Source of the DNA: Geobacter sp. UBA5735
Lineage (GTDB): Bacteria; Desulfobacterota; Desulfuromonadia; Geobacterales; Geobacteraceae
Reading direction: 5' to 3'
Assembly (NCBI GenBank): GCA_002419385.1
Contig: DIFZ01000039.1
Location: 1-64,000 of the forward strand
Length of the DNA: 64,000 nucleotides
In this document: in pieces, positions 44,235-54,878 of the stretch
Layout: the number at the start of each line of letters is the position of its first letter
Position numbering within the stretch: position 1 is the stretch's first letter
Made by a program: the position numbers and the translations under genes
Notes under the pieces: generated by a model
What the model was told of the DNA's origin: nothing
The model's database searches: none
What the model saw: the letters and a program-made list of their open reading frames with translations, nothing else

Positions 44235-45041
44235 ATGGGCAGGATCGCGGCAACCTTCAAGGAGCTGAAGAAAAAGAACGACAAGGCGCTGGTCACGTTC
44301 ATCACGGCCGGCGACCCCGACCTTGCGACAACGGCCGAAATGATTCCCGAACTGGAGCGGGCCGGAGCAGACATCATAGAACTGGGCATCCCCTTTTCCG
44401 ATCCGATGGCTGACGGAGCGACCATCCAGCTCTCCTCCGAGCGGGCGCTCGCTTCGGGCACGACCCTGCCCGGCATACTGGACATGGTGAGCTGCCTGCG
44501 GCAGACGAGCCAGATACCCATCGTCCTCATGGGCTATTACAACCCGGTTTTGTCCTACGGTGTCGAGCGCTTCGTCACCGATGCCGTCACCGCCGGCATC
44601 GACGGCATCATCCTGGTCGACCTGCCGCCGGAAGAAGCTGATGCTGAAGGGTTTTACGCCATCGCCAGGGAAAAGGGCCTCGACGTCATTTTTCTCCTTG
44701 CCCCCACTTCCGACGCACAGCGCATCGAGCGGGTAACCAGGAAGGGGCGCGGGTTCATTTACTATGTATCCGTCACCGGAGTAACCGGTGCACGCAAGGA
44801 TGTATCGGCATCGCTCGGAGAGGAACTGTGCTGCGTCAGGGAAGCCACGACCCTGCCGCTGGTGGTCGGGTTCGGCATATCCGACCCCCAACAGGCAGGC
44901 GCCTGTGCCCGCCAGGGAGACGGCGCGGTCGTGGGGAGCGCGCTGGTCAGGCTGTTCGAGAGCTTCACGGGTCAGGAACTGAAGGATACCGTACGGGATT
45001 TCGTCGCATCGCTCAAGCAGGGCATCAGGGATGCCGCATAA
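44235..45041 (+). CDS. trpA: Tryptophan synthase alpha chain
   Basis: A 268-aa TIM-barrel enzyme that cleaves indole-3-glycerol phosphate to indole and glyceraldehyde-3-phosphate. Catalytic Glu49 and Asp60 occur in [14 protein letters not shown]. The [12 protein letters not shown] and VGFGISDP phosphate-binding motifs are intact. It is followed by accD and folC, as in several other bacteria; trpB is not in the window directly upstream. Confidence 0.96.
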   Translation: MGRIAATFKELKKKNDKALVTFITAGDPDLATTAEMIPELERAGADIIELGIPFSDPMADGATIQLSSERALASGTTLPGILDMVSCLRQTSQIPIVLMGYYNPVLSYGVERFVTDAVTAGIDGIILVDLPPEEADAEGFYAIAREKGLDVIFLLAPTSDAQRIERVTRKGRGFIYYVSVTGVTGARKDVSASLGEELCCVREATTLPLVVGFGISDPQQAGACARQGDGAVVGSALVRLFESFTGQELKDTVRDFVASLKQGIRDAA

Positions 45042-45215
45042 CGTCGAAGCATGCAATCGAACCGGCGAACCGATCCCTGTGGCGCATACCGCAGCGGGGA
45101 CCTTTTCCCCTTTCATATCGACCCCGAACATGGTACTGTTGCGCACTGAGCATGTCAGGCGCACGGCTGCGATCAACGAATGGTCGTCACCTATTTTTTT
45201 CGATGAGGGATGAAC

Positions 45216-46097
45216 ATGGGCTGGTTTACGCGAGGCAAAGCACCGCTGGAACGCAATGAAGGGAAAAAGGTGCGGGTTCCCGAAGGGCTCTGGACAAAGT
45301 GCAAGAGCTGCAATTCCGCCATATATACCAAAGAAATCGAAAAAAACCTCAATGTCTGCCCGAAATGCGGCTTCCATTTCCGGCTCTCAGCGCAAGCGCG
45401 GCTCGACCTCCTTCTGGACAGCGGCAGCTTCACGGAAAAAGACCGGGATATGGAATCCGCCGATTTCCTGGAATTCCAGGATTCCAGGAGTTACAGCGAG
45501 CGGATTATCTCGGCGGTTGCAAAAGGCAACGGCAAGGAAGCCGTGATATGCGGTGAAGGCATGCTGAACGGAACGCCGGTGCAGATCGGGGTCTTTGACT
45601 TCACCTTCATGGGCGGCAGCATGGGGAGCGTTGTCGGAGAAAAGATTACCCGGCTCATCGAGCGTGCCGTGGAATGCCGGACGCCTGCCATCATTGTCTC
45701 CGCTTCCGGCGGTGCAAGAATGCAGGAAAGCATCATCTCCCTCATGCAGATGGCCAAGACTTCCGCAGCCCTTGCCAGGCTCCGTGAAGCACGCCTTCCG
45801 TATGTCTCGGTGCTCACCGATCCCACGACGGGGGGAGTGACCGCGAGTTTTGCCATGCTGGGCGACATAATCATGGCCGAACCCAGGGCACTGATAGGTT
45901 TCGCCGGTCCCCGGGTCATCGAACAGACCATACGGCAGAAGCTCCCTGAAGGTTTCCAGCGCGCGGAATATCTCCTTGAACACGGCATGCTGGACCTCAT
46001 CGTGGCACGGAAAGACATGAGGGAAACGCTCTCCCAGGTCATACGGATGCTTTTGGTCAAGGGACCGGGTAATGGGCGGAAAGCCGTTGGAAGCTGA
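45216..46097 (+). CDS. accD: Acetyl-CoA carboxylase carboxyltransferase subunit beta
   Basis: A 293-aa subunit of the carboxyltransferase that makes malonyl-CoA for fatty-acid synthesis. An N-terminal zinc ribbon has Cys29, Cys32, Cys48 and Cys51 (CKSC...CPKC). The crotonase-type core includes GGARMQE, DPTTGGVTASFAMLGD and GFAGPRVIEQT. The ATG at 45216 is preferred to 45210 because GAGGGA would otherwise abut the start. accA is not nearby, as usual. Confidence 0.96.
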   Translation: MGWFTRGKAPLERNEGKKVRVPEGLWTKCKSCNSAIYTKEIEKNLNVCPKCGFHFRLSAQARLDLLLDSGSFTEKDRDMESADFLEFQDSRSYSERIISAVAKGNGKEAVICGEGMLNGTPVQIGVFDFTFMGGSMGSVVGEKITRLIERAVECRTPAIIVSASGGARMQESIISLMQMAKTSAALARLREARLPYVSVLTDPTTGGVTASFAMLGDIIMAEPRALIGFAGPRVIEQTIRQKLPEGFQRAEYLLEHGMLDLIVARKDMRETLSQVIRMLLVKGPGNGRKAVGS

Positions 46098-46136
46098 CAG
46101 GGAGCCGCTCCTGCCCGTGACGAAAGACCCGGCGTC

Positions 46137-47411
46137 ATGAGCTACCGGGAAATGCTGTCCCGGATTTACGGTCTCGGCCGGTTCGGGATCAGGCCGGGGC
46201 TCGAACGGATCAGGACGATCCTCAAGGCGCTGTCCGATCCGCAGGACGGCCTGCAGGTGATCCACGTGGCCGGCACCAACGGCAAGGGGTCGACTGCCGC
46301 ATTCCTGGCCTCCATACTGGACGTTGCCGGATACCGGGTCGGCCTGTTCACTTCGCCGCATCTCATCGCGTTCCCGGAACGCATCCGCTTGAACGGCACT
46401 GAGCTTGCAGAAGAAGACGTGCTCCGGTTGGCCGGGAAGGTGCTGTCATCCGCGCCCCAGGGTGCGACCTTCTTCGAGATCGTCACTGCCATGGCATACC
46501 TGGCTTTTGCCGAGCAGGGCGTCGGTCCTGCCATCATGGAAGTGGGCATGGGTGGTCGCTACGATGCGACGAATGCGGCATCAGGCGTTCTGTCAGTCAT
46601 CACGCCGATAGCCTTGGATCATTGCCAGTATCTGGGAGAAGATATCGGCTCGATCGCCCTGCAGAAGGCGGGCGTGATCAAGCCGGGCAGACCGGTCGTT
46701 TCGGCGCCCCAACCCCCCGAAGCCCTCACGGTTGTCAGGGAACAGTGCGCACGGCTCTGCAGCCCTTTCCATCTTCACGGCACGGATTTCAGTGCGGAAT
46801 GGAAGGATGGCTGCATTTCCTACAGCGGCCCGGAGTGGGACCTGGCAGGGATCAAGCCCGGAATACCGGGGCGTTACCAGTCAGTCAACGCGGCAGCTGC
46901 CTTGAACGCGGCAGAGCTGCTCGGACGCGACCTCCTGCCATTGACGGCCGCAGATGCCCTGAGGGGAATCGAAGGGGCGCGGTGGCCCGGCAGGATGGAA
47001 CTGTTTCCGGGAGCGCCGCGAATCCTGCTCGACGGCGCACACAATCCGGCAGGTGCTGCGGCGCTGGCCGAGTCGCTGCGGGAGATTCCACGCCGAAGCC
47101 TGCTACTGCTTCTGGGTATGGCAGGAGACAAGGACGCCGCCGGCATGCTCTCCTGTCTTCTGCCCATGGCTGACCGCATCATCGCCGTGACGCCGGCAAT
47201 ACCCCGGGGACTTCCCTCCGGCATGCTGGCGGATCATTGCAGCCAGCTGGGTTATGACGCAGAAGACGGCGGAAGCGTCACTGAAGGCCTTGAAAGCGCT
47301 GTTGCCAAAGCCGATCCCCATGATCTCGTTGTCGTCTGCGGTTCACTCTTCGCAGTCGGCGAGGCGCGGGCAAAACTCACTTCCCGGAGGTTCGAGCCAT
47401 TCCGAGGATAA
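46137..47411 (+). CDS. folC: Bifunctional folylpolyglutamate/dihydrofolate synthase
   Basis: A 424-aa Mur-ligase-like enzyme that adds glutamate to dihydropteroate and folates. The P-loop GTNGKGST (46-53), the MEVGMGGRYDATNA segment and the C-terminal LLDGAHNPAGAAALAE motif are present. It follows accD closely and precedes lptD by 11 nt, so trpA-accD-folC-lptD may be one transcript. Confidence 0.95.
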   Translation: MSYREMLSRIYGLGRFGIRPGLERIRTILKALSDPQDGLQVIHVAGTNGKGSTAAFLASILDVAGYRVGLFTSPHLIAFPERIRLNGTELAEEDVLRLAGKVLSSAPQGATFFEIVTAMAYLAFAEQGVGPAIMEVGMGGRYDATNAASGVLSVITPIALDHCQYLGEDIGSIALQKAGVIKPGRPVVSAPQPPEALTVVREQCARLCSPFHLHGTDFSAEWKDGCISYSGPEWDLAGIKPGIPGRYQSVNAAAALNAAELLGRDLLPLTAADALRGIEGARWPGRMELFPGAPRILLDGAHNPAGAAALAESLREIPRRSLLLLLGMAGDKDAAGMLSCLLPMADRIIAVTPAIPRGLPSGMLADHCSQLGYDAEDGGSVTEGLESAVAKADPHDLVVVCGSLFAVGEARAKLTSRRFEPFRG

Positions 47412-47422
47412 CAACCAGAAAC

Positions 47423-49471
47423 ATGCGATATCAAACCTCCCAGATCCTGGCAGGAATAATCATTCTCCTTCTCCCGTTAGCCTCAGCCGCGGAAACACCG
47501 GACGGTGTCAAGATCACCGCCGACAGCATCGGGTACGACAAGAAGGAGGAAACGTACAGGGCAAACGGAAGTGTCCGCATCGAGTGGAACGGTGCGGTTC
47601 TCACAGCCGATGGCGCTACGCTCCGGGATCGTGACAGCCAGGCCACCGCCGCCGGCAATGTCCTGATTGAAAAGGGAGAAGACACCCTTCGCGCCGATGC
47701 GGTTTCGTTGAACCTCGAAACGCAACTGGGCCAGATCACCAACGGCGCATTGTTCATCAAACGGGGCAACTTCCACCTCTCCGGCGCTGAAATGCAGAAA
47801 ACCGGGGAAAACGACTACCGAATAAAAAAAGGCTTCTTCACCACGTGCGACGGCCGGGTCCCGAGCTGGAAATTCAGCGCTTCGGAGCTGGACGTGACCA
47901 GGGAAGAGTACGCCGTCGGCAAAAACGCTGTTTTCTACATCAAAGACTTCCCGGTAATGTATCTGCCGTACATCGTCTATCCCGTAGCAACAGAGCGGCA
48001 ATCCGGCTTTCTCATCCCGTCCGTCGGCTCACGGAACGGTTTTTTTCTGCAAATCCCCTACTATCTCGTCATCTCTCCAAGCCAGGACGTCACCTTCTAC
48101 ACCGATGTCCAGACAAAGAAAGGGGTCGGTCTCGGCGCTGACTACCGCTATATCCTGCGTGCCGGCAGCCAGGGAGAACTGAAGCCATACCTGATATACG
48201 ACTGGGACAGGGACATGGTGCGCGGCAGCCTGAAAGGCACGCACCAGCAGACATTGTCACCGACCCTGTTCTTCCGCACGGACCTGGACATGACCCTTGA
48301 CAGGGATTTCTATGAAGATTACAGCGAGGAATCCGGCGAATACAACCGGCAATACCTGGAAAGCACCGCGTTTCTTACCAAACACTGGGAACGCCATGCA
48401 CTGACCACCGAAGTGAAATATTACCAGGACCTGTATGCCGACAGCAACGGGGCAACACTCCAGAACTATCCCGCCGTAACGTTCACGAGCTTCAAGCAGC
48501 AGGTCGCTGCGACACCGTTCTACATTTCCTTCGACTCCAATTTCACCAATTTCCACCGGGAACACGGCGTAAAGGGAGTGCGCTTCGATCTCCAGCCCAC
48601 GCTTACCTACTATGCATCGCTGGGCGGCGTTCTGGAAGGGTCAGCGTGGTTCGGCTACCGCGAGAGGATCTACAGCACCTACGGCAGCAATTCCGGCGAC
48701 AGTTTCGACGAAATGGGACTACCGGTAGTTGGTGCGTCCCTTTCTGCGACATTTTCCAGGGTTTATGATGCAGCATGGGGCCGGATGAAAAAAATAAAGC
48801 ATATTGTCATGCCCCAGATCGATTACAGCTACATGCCGTACGAAAACCAGGACGACCTCCCCTTCTTCGATTACAAAGACCGGTTGGTCCCCCAGAACAT
48901 GGTCAGCTATTCCATCACCAACTACCTGACCGGGAAATACCTCTCAGAAGACGGTACGTCCCTGTATGCGGACCTTGCATATTTCAGGATTTCGCAGGGA
49001 TATGAAATCAGCGATACCCGGCGCGATGTCCTGGCGGTCGTGGACGATCAACGGCCTTTCACCGATATCCGTACCGAAGCGCGGATCAATCTCCTGAAAC
49101 GTCTCAGCTTGGATCTCGACAGCCGCTTCAATCCCTATGAGGTGCGCTTCACCACTGCAAACACCGGCATCAGCGCCTCCGACAGCCGAGGCAATTCAGC
49201 CGGCGTCTCGTACCGGTTTTCACGCAACGAGGTCGATTACCTCGAAGGCAGGCTGACCGCCAGTTACCTGCAACCGTTCACCTTTCACTATGCCTCGCGC
49301 TATTCGTTCGATTCCGGCAGATTCCTCGAGTCCGTCTATGCCATGGAATACAAGCAGAAGTGCTGGTCAGTCATTCTGACATACCATGATCGCTTCGACA
49401 AAAACAACAGCTTCCTGATCAGCTTCACCCTTTCCGGAATCGGCGCACTCGGCAAGGTAAAGGCTTTCTGA
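47423..49471 (+). CDS. lptD: LPS-assembly outer-membrane protein LptD
   Basis: A 682-aa outer-membrane protein inserting lipopolysaccharide into the outer leaflet. A signal peptide (about 1-22) precedes the periplasmic LptA-like domain (about 28-200), followed by a C-terminal beta-barrel. Only two cysteines are visible, Cys142 and Cys647 (in KQKCWSVI). They correspond in position to one of the two long-range disulfides of Escherichia coli LptD. LptE is not nearby. Confidence 0.93.
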   Translation: MRYQTSQILAGIIILLLPLASAAETPDGVKITADSIGYDKKEETYRANGSVRIEWNGAVLTADGATLRDRDSQATAAGNVLIEKGEDTLRADAVSLNLETQLGQITNGALFIKRGNFHLSGAEMQKTGENDYRIKKGFFTTCDGRVPSWKFSASELDVTREEYAVGKNAVFYIKDFPVMYLPYIVYPVATERQSGFLIPSVGSRNGFFLQIPYYLVISPSQDVTFYTDVQTKKGVGLGADYRYILRAGSQGELKPYLIYDWDRDMVRGSLKGTHQQTLSPTLFFRTDLDMTLDRDFYEDYSEESGEYNRQYLESTAFLTKHWERHALTTEVKYYQDLYADSNGATLQNYPAVTFTSFKQQVAATPFYISFDSNFTNFHREHGVKGVRFDLQPTLTYYASLGGVLEGSAWFGYRERIYSTYGSNSGDSFDEMGLPVVGASLSATFSRVYDAAWGRMKKIKHIVMPQIDYSYMPYENQDDLPFFDYKDRLVPQNMVSYSITNYLTGKYLSEDGTSLYADLAYFRISQGYEISDTRRDVLAVVDDQRPFTDIRTEARINLLKRLSLDLDSRFNPYEVRFTTANTGISASDSRGNSAGVSYRFSRNEVDYLEGRLTASYLQPFTFHYASRYSFDSGRFLESVYAMEYKQKCWSVILTYHDRFDKNNSFLISFTLSGIGALGKVKAF

Positions 49472-49715
49472 TCGCGGCTTCGCTCCCTGAAAGCGCCCAT
49501 CTCCCAACGATGTGACAACGCTCGAATCTTCTCTGCTCTCACGACCAGAGCCGGCCCATACGGGCCGTCCATCCCATGCCATGCGCCGGCCCCTTTCCCG
49601 CCGGCGGACTGATGCCGTCGGGAAAAGGATTTTCGTCAGAAGTCGTGATAGTGCTTTACAACAATACAGCATTTATATATTCTTTTATATTTGATCTCAG
49701 CAAGGCCATCAGGTT

Positions 49716-51518
<1,803 letters not shown>

Positions 51519-51598
51519 TCACGGATCGGCAACCATTCTGCCGCACTGCGTCAGGGCGGCAGGGCTGTTGATTACATCAGCCGAGGTGTTGAACAGAC

Positions 51599-52291
51599 AT
51601 GAAAAAGAACAGTGACGGAAACATGGAGACCGGCAAGACCGCAGCTGAAGCGGTCGCCACGCCGAAGAAAAACGTCTTCAGGGAGTATGCCGAATCGATC
51701 ATCATAGCAGTCATCCTGGCCCTGATCATTCGCGCGTTCCTGGTACAGGCATTCAAGATCCCTTCCGGCTCGATGGAGGATACACTTCTCATCGGCGACC
51801 ACCTCCTGGTGAACAAGTTCATCTACGGGACCAGAATACCCTTTACCGACACATGGATACTTCCCCTCCGCCAGCCCCAGAGGGGCGACATTATCGTTTT
51901 TGAATACCCGGAAGACACCAGGAACCCCGACCTGCACTTCTGGCAGCGGAAAGACTATATCAAGCGGGTAATCGGGCTTCCCGGCGACCGGGTGAAAATG
52001 GTCAACCAGGTCGTCTACGTGAATGACCGGCCCTATACCATCACCCAGGAAGTTCACAAGGGCCTGTCCTTCGACTCGGCGCCTCCGGAACTATTCAATT
52101 TCAAGGAGATCACGGTTCCCGGAGACAGTTACTTCGTGCTCGGAGACAACCGGGACCGCTCCCAGGACAGCCGATTCTGGGGATTTGTCCCCAAGGACAA
52201 CATCAAGGGACTGGCTTTCATTCTCTACTGGTCGTGGGACGGGGACCGCTCACGGGTCCGTTGGGACAGGATCGGGGATCTGATAAAATGA
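51599..52291 (+). CDS. lepB: Signal peptidase I (active copy)
   Basis: A 230-aa membrane-bound serine protease that removes signal peptides from exported proteins. One N-terminal helix (about 31-51) is followed by the catalytic serine in IPSGSMEDTL (Ser58) and the catalytic lysine in IKRVIGLPGD (Lys122). The conserved GDNRDRSQDSR block is present. It follows lepA, and a degenerate paralogue follows it at 52323. Confidence 0.95.
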   Translation: MKKNSDGNMETGKTAAEAVATPKKNVFREYAESIIIAVILALIIRAFLVQAFKIPSGSMEDTLLIGDHLLVNKFIYGTRIPFTDTWILPLRQPQRGDIIVFEYPEDTRNPDLHFWQRKDYIKRVIGLPGDRVKMVNQVVYVNDRPYTITQEVHKGLSFDSAPPELFNFKEITVPGDSYFVLGDNRDRSQDSRFWGFVPKDNIKGLAFILYWSWDGDRSRVRWDRIGDLIK

Positions 52292-52322
52292 TGCGGACAA
52301 TGGCTTCCCGCGGACAAAAACG

Positions 52323-52901
52323 ATGAGAACATCGATCAAACTGTTTGCCACATCGGCCATTATTGTCGTCATAATGGGCAGCGCTCTCCGCGCGTGTGTC
52401 GTGAAACCCTACGTTTCCCCATCTTACGCAATGGAAGACACGATTTCGCCGGGAGATCATTTCCTGGTGAACACCATGGTCTTCGGCGCCCGGCTCCCGT
52501 TCACCGACATCAACATTCTCGAGTTCCGCGCACCGCGGCGGGGCGATGTCATCGTCTTCCGCTACCCGCCTGACCCCGAAAAGGAAATGGTCAGCAGGAT
52601 CATCGGTCTGCCGGGTGATGTCGTGCAGGCGGTCGACAAGAAGGTGTATGTAAATGGCAGGCTGCATGCCCTCCCCGCCGAAACCCACAAGGAAAGCGAC
52701 CTGGTCCCGCAGGAAAAAAACCCGAGAGACACCTTCAAACCGGTCACCGTACCGGCTGGATCCTATTTCGTCATGGGAGATAACCGGGACCGCTCGTATG
52801 ACAGCCGTTTCTGGGGTTGCCTGGAAAGAAAGGCGCTTCGGGGACTGGTCTTCTTCAAACACTGGTCAGGCGGCAGCGGAAAAACCGGCAGGATACGGTG
52901 A
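52323..52901 (+). CDS. Signal peptidase I-like protein lacking both catalytic residues
   Basis: A 192-aa paralogue of the preceding lepB product, with the same overall fold motifs: an N-terminal helix (about 7-25), ISPGDHFLVN, PRRGDVIVF and GDNRDRSYDSRFWG. The serine nucleophile is replaced by Ala36 (SPSYAMEDT instead of PSGSMEDT), and the catalytic lysine is replaced by Ser91 (VSRIIGLPGD instead of IKRVIGLPGD). The reading frame is intact. It lacks the longer inserts of the active copy. It is 31 nt downstream of lepB. A proteolytic role is improbable; a regulatory or structural one is inferred. Staphylococcus aureus SpsA, next to SpsB, is a known example of an inactive signal peptidase homologue. 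Confidence 0.9.
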   Translation: MRTSIKLFATSAIIVVIMGSALRACVVKPYVSPSYAMEDTISPGDHFLVNTMVFGARLPFTDINILEFRAPRRGDVIVFRYPPDPEKEMVSRIIGLPGDVVQAVDKKVYVNGRLHALPAETHKESDLVPQEKNPRDTFKPVTVPAGSYFVMGDNRDRSYDSRFWGCLERKALRGLVFFKHWSGGSGKTGRIR

Positions 52902-52915
52902 GGCCAGGCCGGAGT

Positions 52916-53293
52916 TCAGTGGGTTGTCCCCTCGCCAGCCTTCTGCCGGTCAGCGGCGAATGCGACACGGGCTTTTTCCAGCGCCTCCATCTCCCGCAAC
53001 CGTTCTCCCAGCCAGAGATGAAAGTTGCGGGCGTTCTCGTAGGACATGATTATCCCCGCGTCCACGGAACGCACCATGGTAGTGGCCACTGAGGCAGGGT
53101 CCGGCTGCACCTCCCTGCCGATGGTCCCGTCAGGCGAAAGCTCATGGGTGACTGAATCGGGCAGCGGCGGACGCTCATGATAGAAATTGATGACCATCTC
53201 CCCCCGGGGGGATACACCCCCATGGGCGCCGTTTACGAAGACGGGGCGGTACTCGTCCCCAAAAATATAGTCGAAGCGCAGTTCCCTTTTCAT
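52916..53293 (-). CDS. Hypothetical protein coupled to hisS
   Basis: A 125-aa soluble protein with no recognised family. The N-terminus is FDYIFGDEYRPVFVNGAHGG followed by VSPRGEMVINFYHERPPLP, a small beta-rich domain, and the C-terminal 40 residues are helical and charged (EMEALEKARVAFAADRQ). No signal or membrane segment. The ATG overlaps the hisS stop by 4 nt (ATGA), which indicates coupled translation with hisS. It converges on the signal peptidase paralogue with a 14-nt gap. Confidence 0.75.
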   Translation of the reverse strand: MKRELRFDYIFGDEYRPVFVNGAHGGVSPRGEMVINFYHERPPLPDSVTHELSPDGTIGREVQPDPASVATTMVRSVDAGIIMSYENARNFHLWLGERLREMEALEKARVAFAADRQKAGEGTTH

Positions 53294-54573
53294 TGCTGCT
53301 CCTTCCGCATATCTCCGGCGCCGCTTCCCGGGGCGAGCAGCATGTTGATGTTCTCGGGGTCCAGTGCCACTTCCCGCTGGACCCCGCTGTCCATTTCCTT
53401 AATGACCGCCATTCCCCGTGCCAGTTCATCCTCGCCCAGAATCAGCGTATGGCGCGCACCGAACTTGTCGGCACGGCGCATCTGGCTTTTCAGGCTTTTC
53501 CCTTCATAGTCCATCTCCACCGATACCCCGAGCCGCTGCAACCTGCACATCAACCTGAAGGCCTCGTTTCCTGCGGCATCCCCGTGAAAAGCGATGAAGA
53601 GATCCGGCCTGACGCCGAAATCGGTGTCGCCGAGCAGGAGCACGACCCGCTCCACACCCATGGCAAACCCGATCCCCGGCAGGGACGGGCCCCCCAGCTC
53701 CTCGATCAGGCGGTCATAGCGCCCGCCCGCTGCAACGGCGCTCTGGGCGCCGAGCAAGCCCGTCACCAGTTCGAAGGTCGTACGGGTATAATAGTCCAGC
53801 CCCCGCACCATCCGCGGATTGATCTCGTAAGGAGTTCCCGCTGCCTCCAGACCAGCGCGGGTACGGGAGAAATGCTCATCGCATCCGGGGCAGAGGTGGT
53901 CGAGAACGGAAGGCGCGGATGCGGTTGCCTCACGGCAACCGGCAGCCTTGCAGTCCAGCGCCCGGAGCGGGTTGGTCACATATCGGCGTCGGCAGTCGTC
54001 GCACAAGGCATCCAGCCGGTCGTGAAGGAACTTCTGCAGTTTCTCCCGGTATCCCGGCCGGCATTCGTGGCAGCCGAGGGAATTGATCTGCAAGTGCGGT
54101 TCAGTCAGACCCAACTCGGCGAAAAAATGGCACAGCATGGTGAGGACCTGGGCGTCAATCTTCGGATCCGAGACACCGGCCACTTCGACCCCGATCTGGT
54201 GGAACTGGCGGTAGCGCCCCTTCTGGGGCCTTTCGTACCGGAACATGGGTCCCAGGTAATAGAGCTTGGCAACCGGGTCCGCGACATGGAGTTTGTGCTC
54301 TATGAATGAACGGATCACCCCTGCAGTGCCTTCGGGGCGGAGTGTCACCCCGTTCCCGCCCTTGTCGGTGAAGGAATACATTTCCTTTTCCACGATATCC
54401 GTAGCATCGCCAATGGAGCGGGCGAACAGCTCGGTTTTTTCCAGAACCGGGACCCGTATCTCGCAAAAACCGTAAATCTCGAAAACGCGCCGGGCTGTTT
54501 CCTCCACATGCCGCCACTTCCGCACTTCGCCCGGCAGAATGTCATTGAATCCCTTGATGCCGTTGATTGCCAC
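53290..54573 (-). CDS. hisS: Histidyl-tRNA synthetase
   Basis: A 427-aa class II synthetase. Motif 2 and the HisA/HisB motifs include YYLGPMFRYERPQKGRYRQF, RMVRGLDYYTRTTFE and GGRYDRLIEELGG, and motif 3 is GIGFAMGVERVV. A C-terminal anticodon-binding domain follows. A GTG at 54573 with GGAAGGGG upstream starts VAINGIKGFNDILPG, the family start, so the 33-codon extension to 54672 is rejected. The interval to the next upstream gene is a repeat. Confidence 0.96.
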   Translation of the reverse strand: MAINGIKGFNDILPGEVRKWRHVEETARRVFEIYGFCEIRVPVLEKTELFARSIGDATDIVEKEMYSFTDKGGNGVTLRPEGTAGVIRSFIEHKLHVADPVAKLYYLGPMFRYERPQKGRYRQFHQIGVEVAGVSDPKIDAQVLTMLCHFFAELGLTEPHLQINSLGCHECRPGYREKLQKFLHDRLDALCDDCRRRYVTNPLRALDCKAAGCREATASAPSVLDHLCPGCDEHFSRTRAGLEAAGTPYEINPRMVRGLDYYTRTTFELVTGLLGAQSAVAAGGRYDRLIEELGGPSLPGIGFAMGVERVVLLLGDTDFGVRPDLFIAFHGDAAGNEAFRLMCRLQRLGVSVEMDYEGKSLKSQMRRADKFGARHTLILGEDELARGMAVIKEMDSGVQREVALDPENINMLLAPGSGAGDMRKEQQ

Positions 54574-54667
54574 GCTGTGAACCCCTTCCTGTAAAACCCT
54601 GATTAACTCGTTTCCGGACTGGACAGCAAGGGCTGGCCGTCTGGGTGAGGCCAACGGCCGAATCAAA

Positions 54668-54878
54668 AGCACCCTTTCCGAATGGAAACTAATTAGTGTT
54701 CATCCGGAAACTCCATCCGGACACTTTGCAGTTTCCAGATCGGAAAGAGGGGATTTTTCGTCCTGGCAAGGAAATCAAGGGATTGCGCGGAGGCATACTC
54801 ACGTATGCCGCACAAGCAATCACGCAGATTGACACCGCCAGGGCGGAAAAGCACCCTTTCCGGATGGAAACTAACTAG
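54668..54878. repeat. Dispersed repeat, family R3, between the cyclase gene and hisS
   Basis: Two AAAAGCACCCTTTCCGRATG-GAAACTAA blocks at 54668-54694 and 54849-54876 bracket an inner segment. The segment contains GTTCATCCGGAAACTCCATC, CAGTTTCCAGATCGGAAAGA and a GCGGAGGCATAC/GTATGCCGC inverted repeat. The right end runs into CTAG at 54875-54878, the stop codon of the diguanylate cyclase gene. A related core (ATCCGGAGTTTCCGGAT) lies at 60357-60373. Confidence 0.7.
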
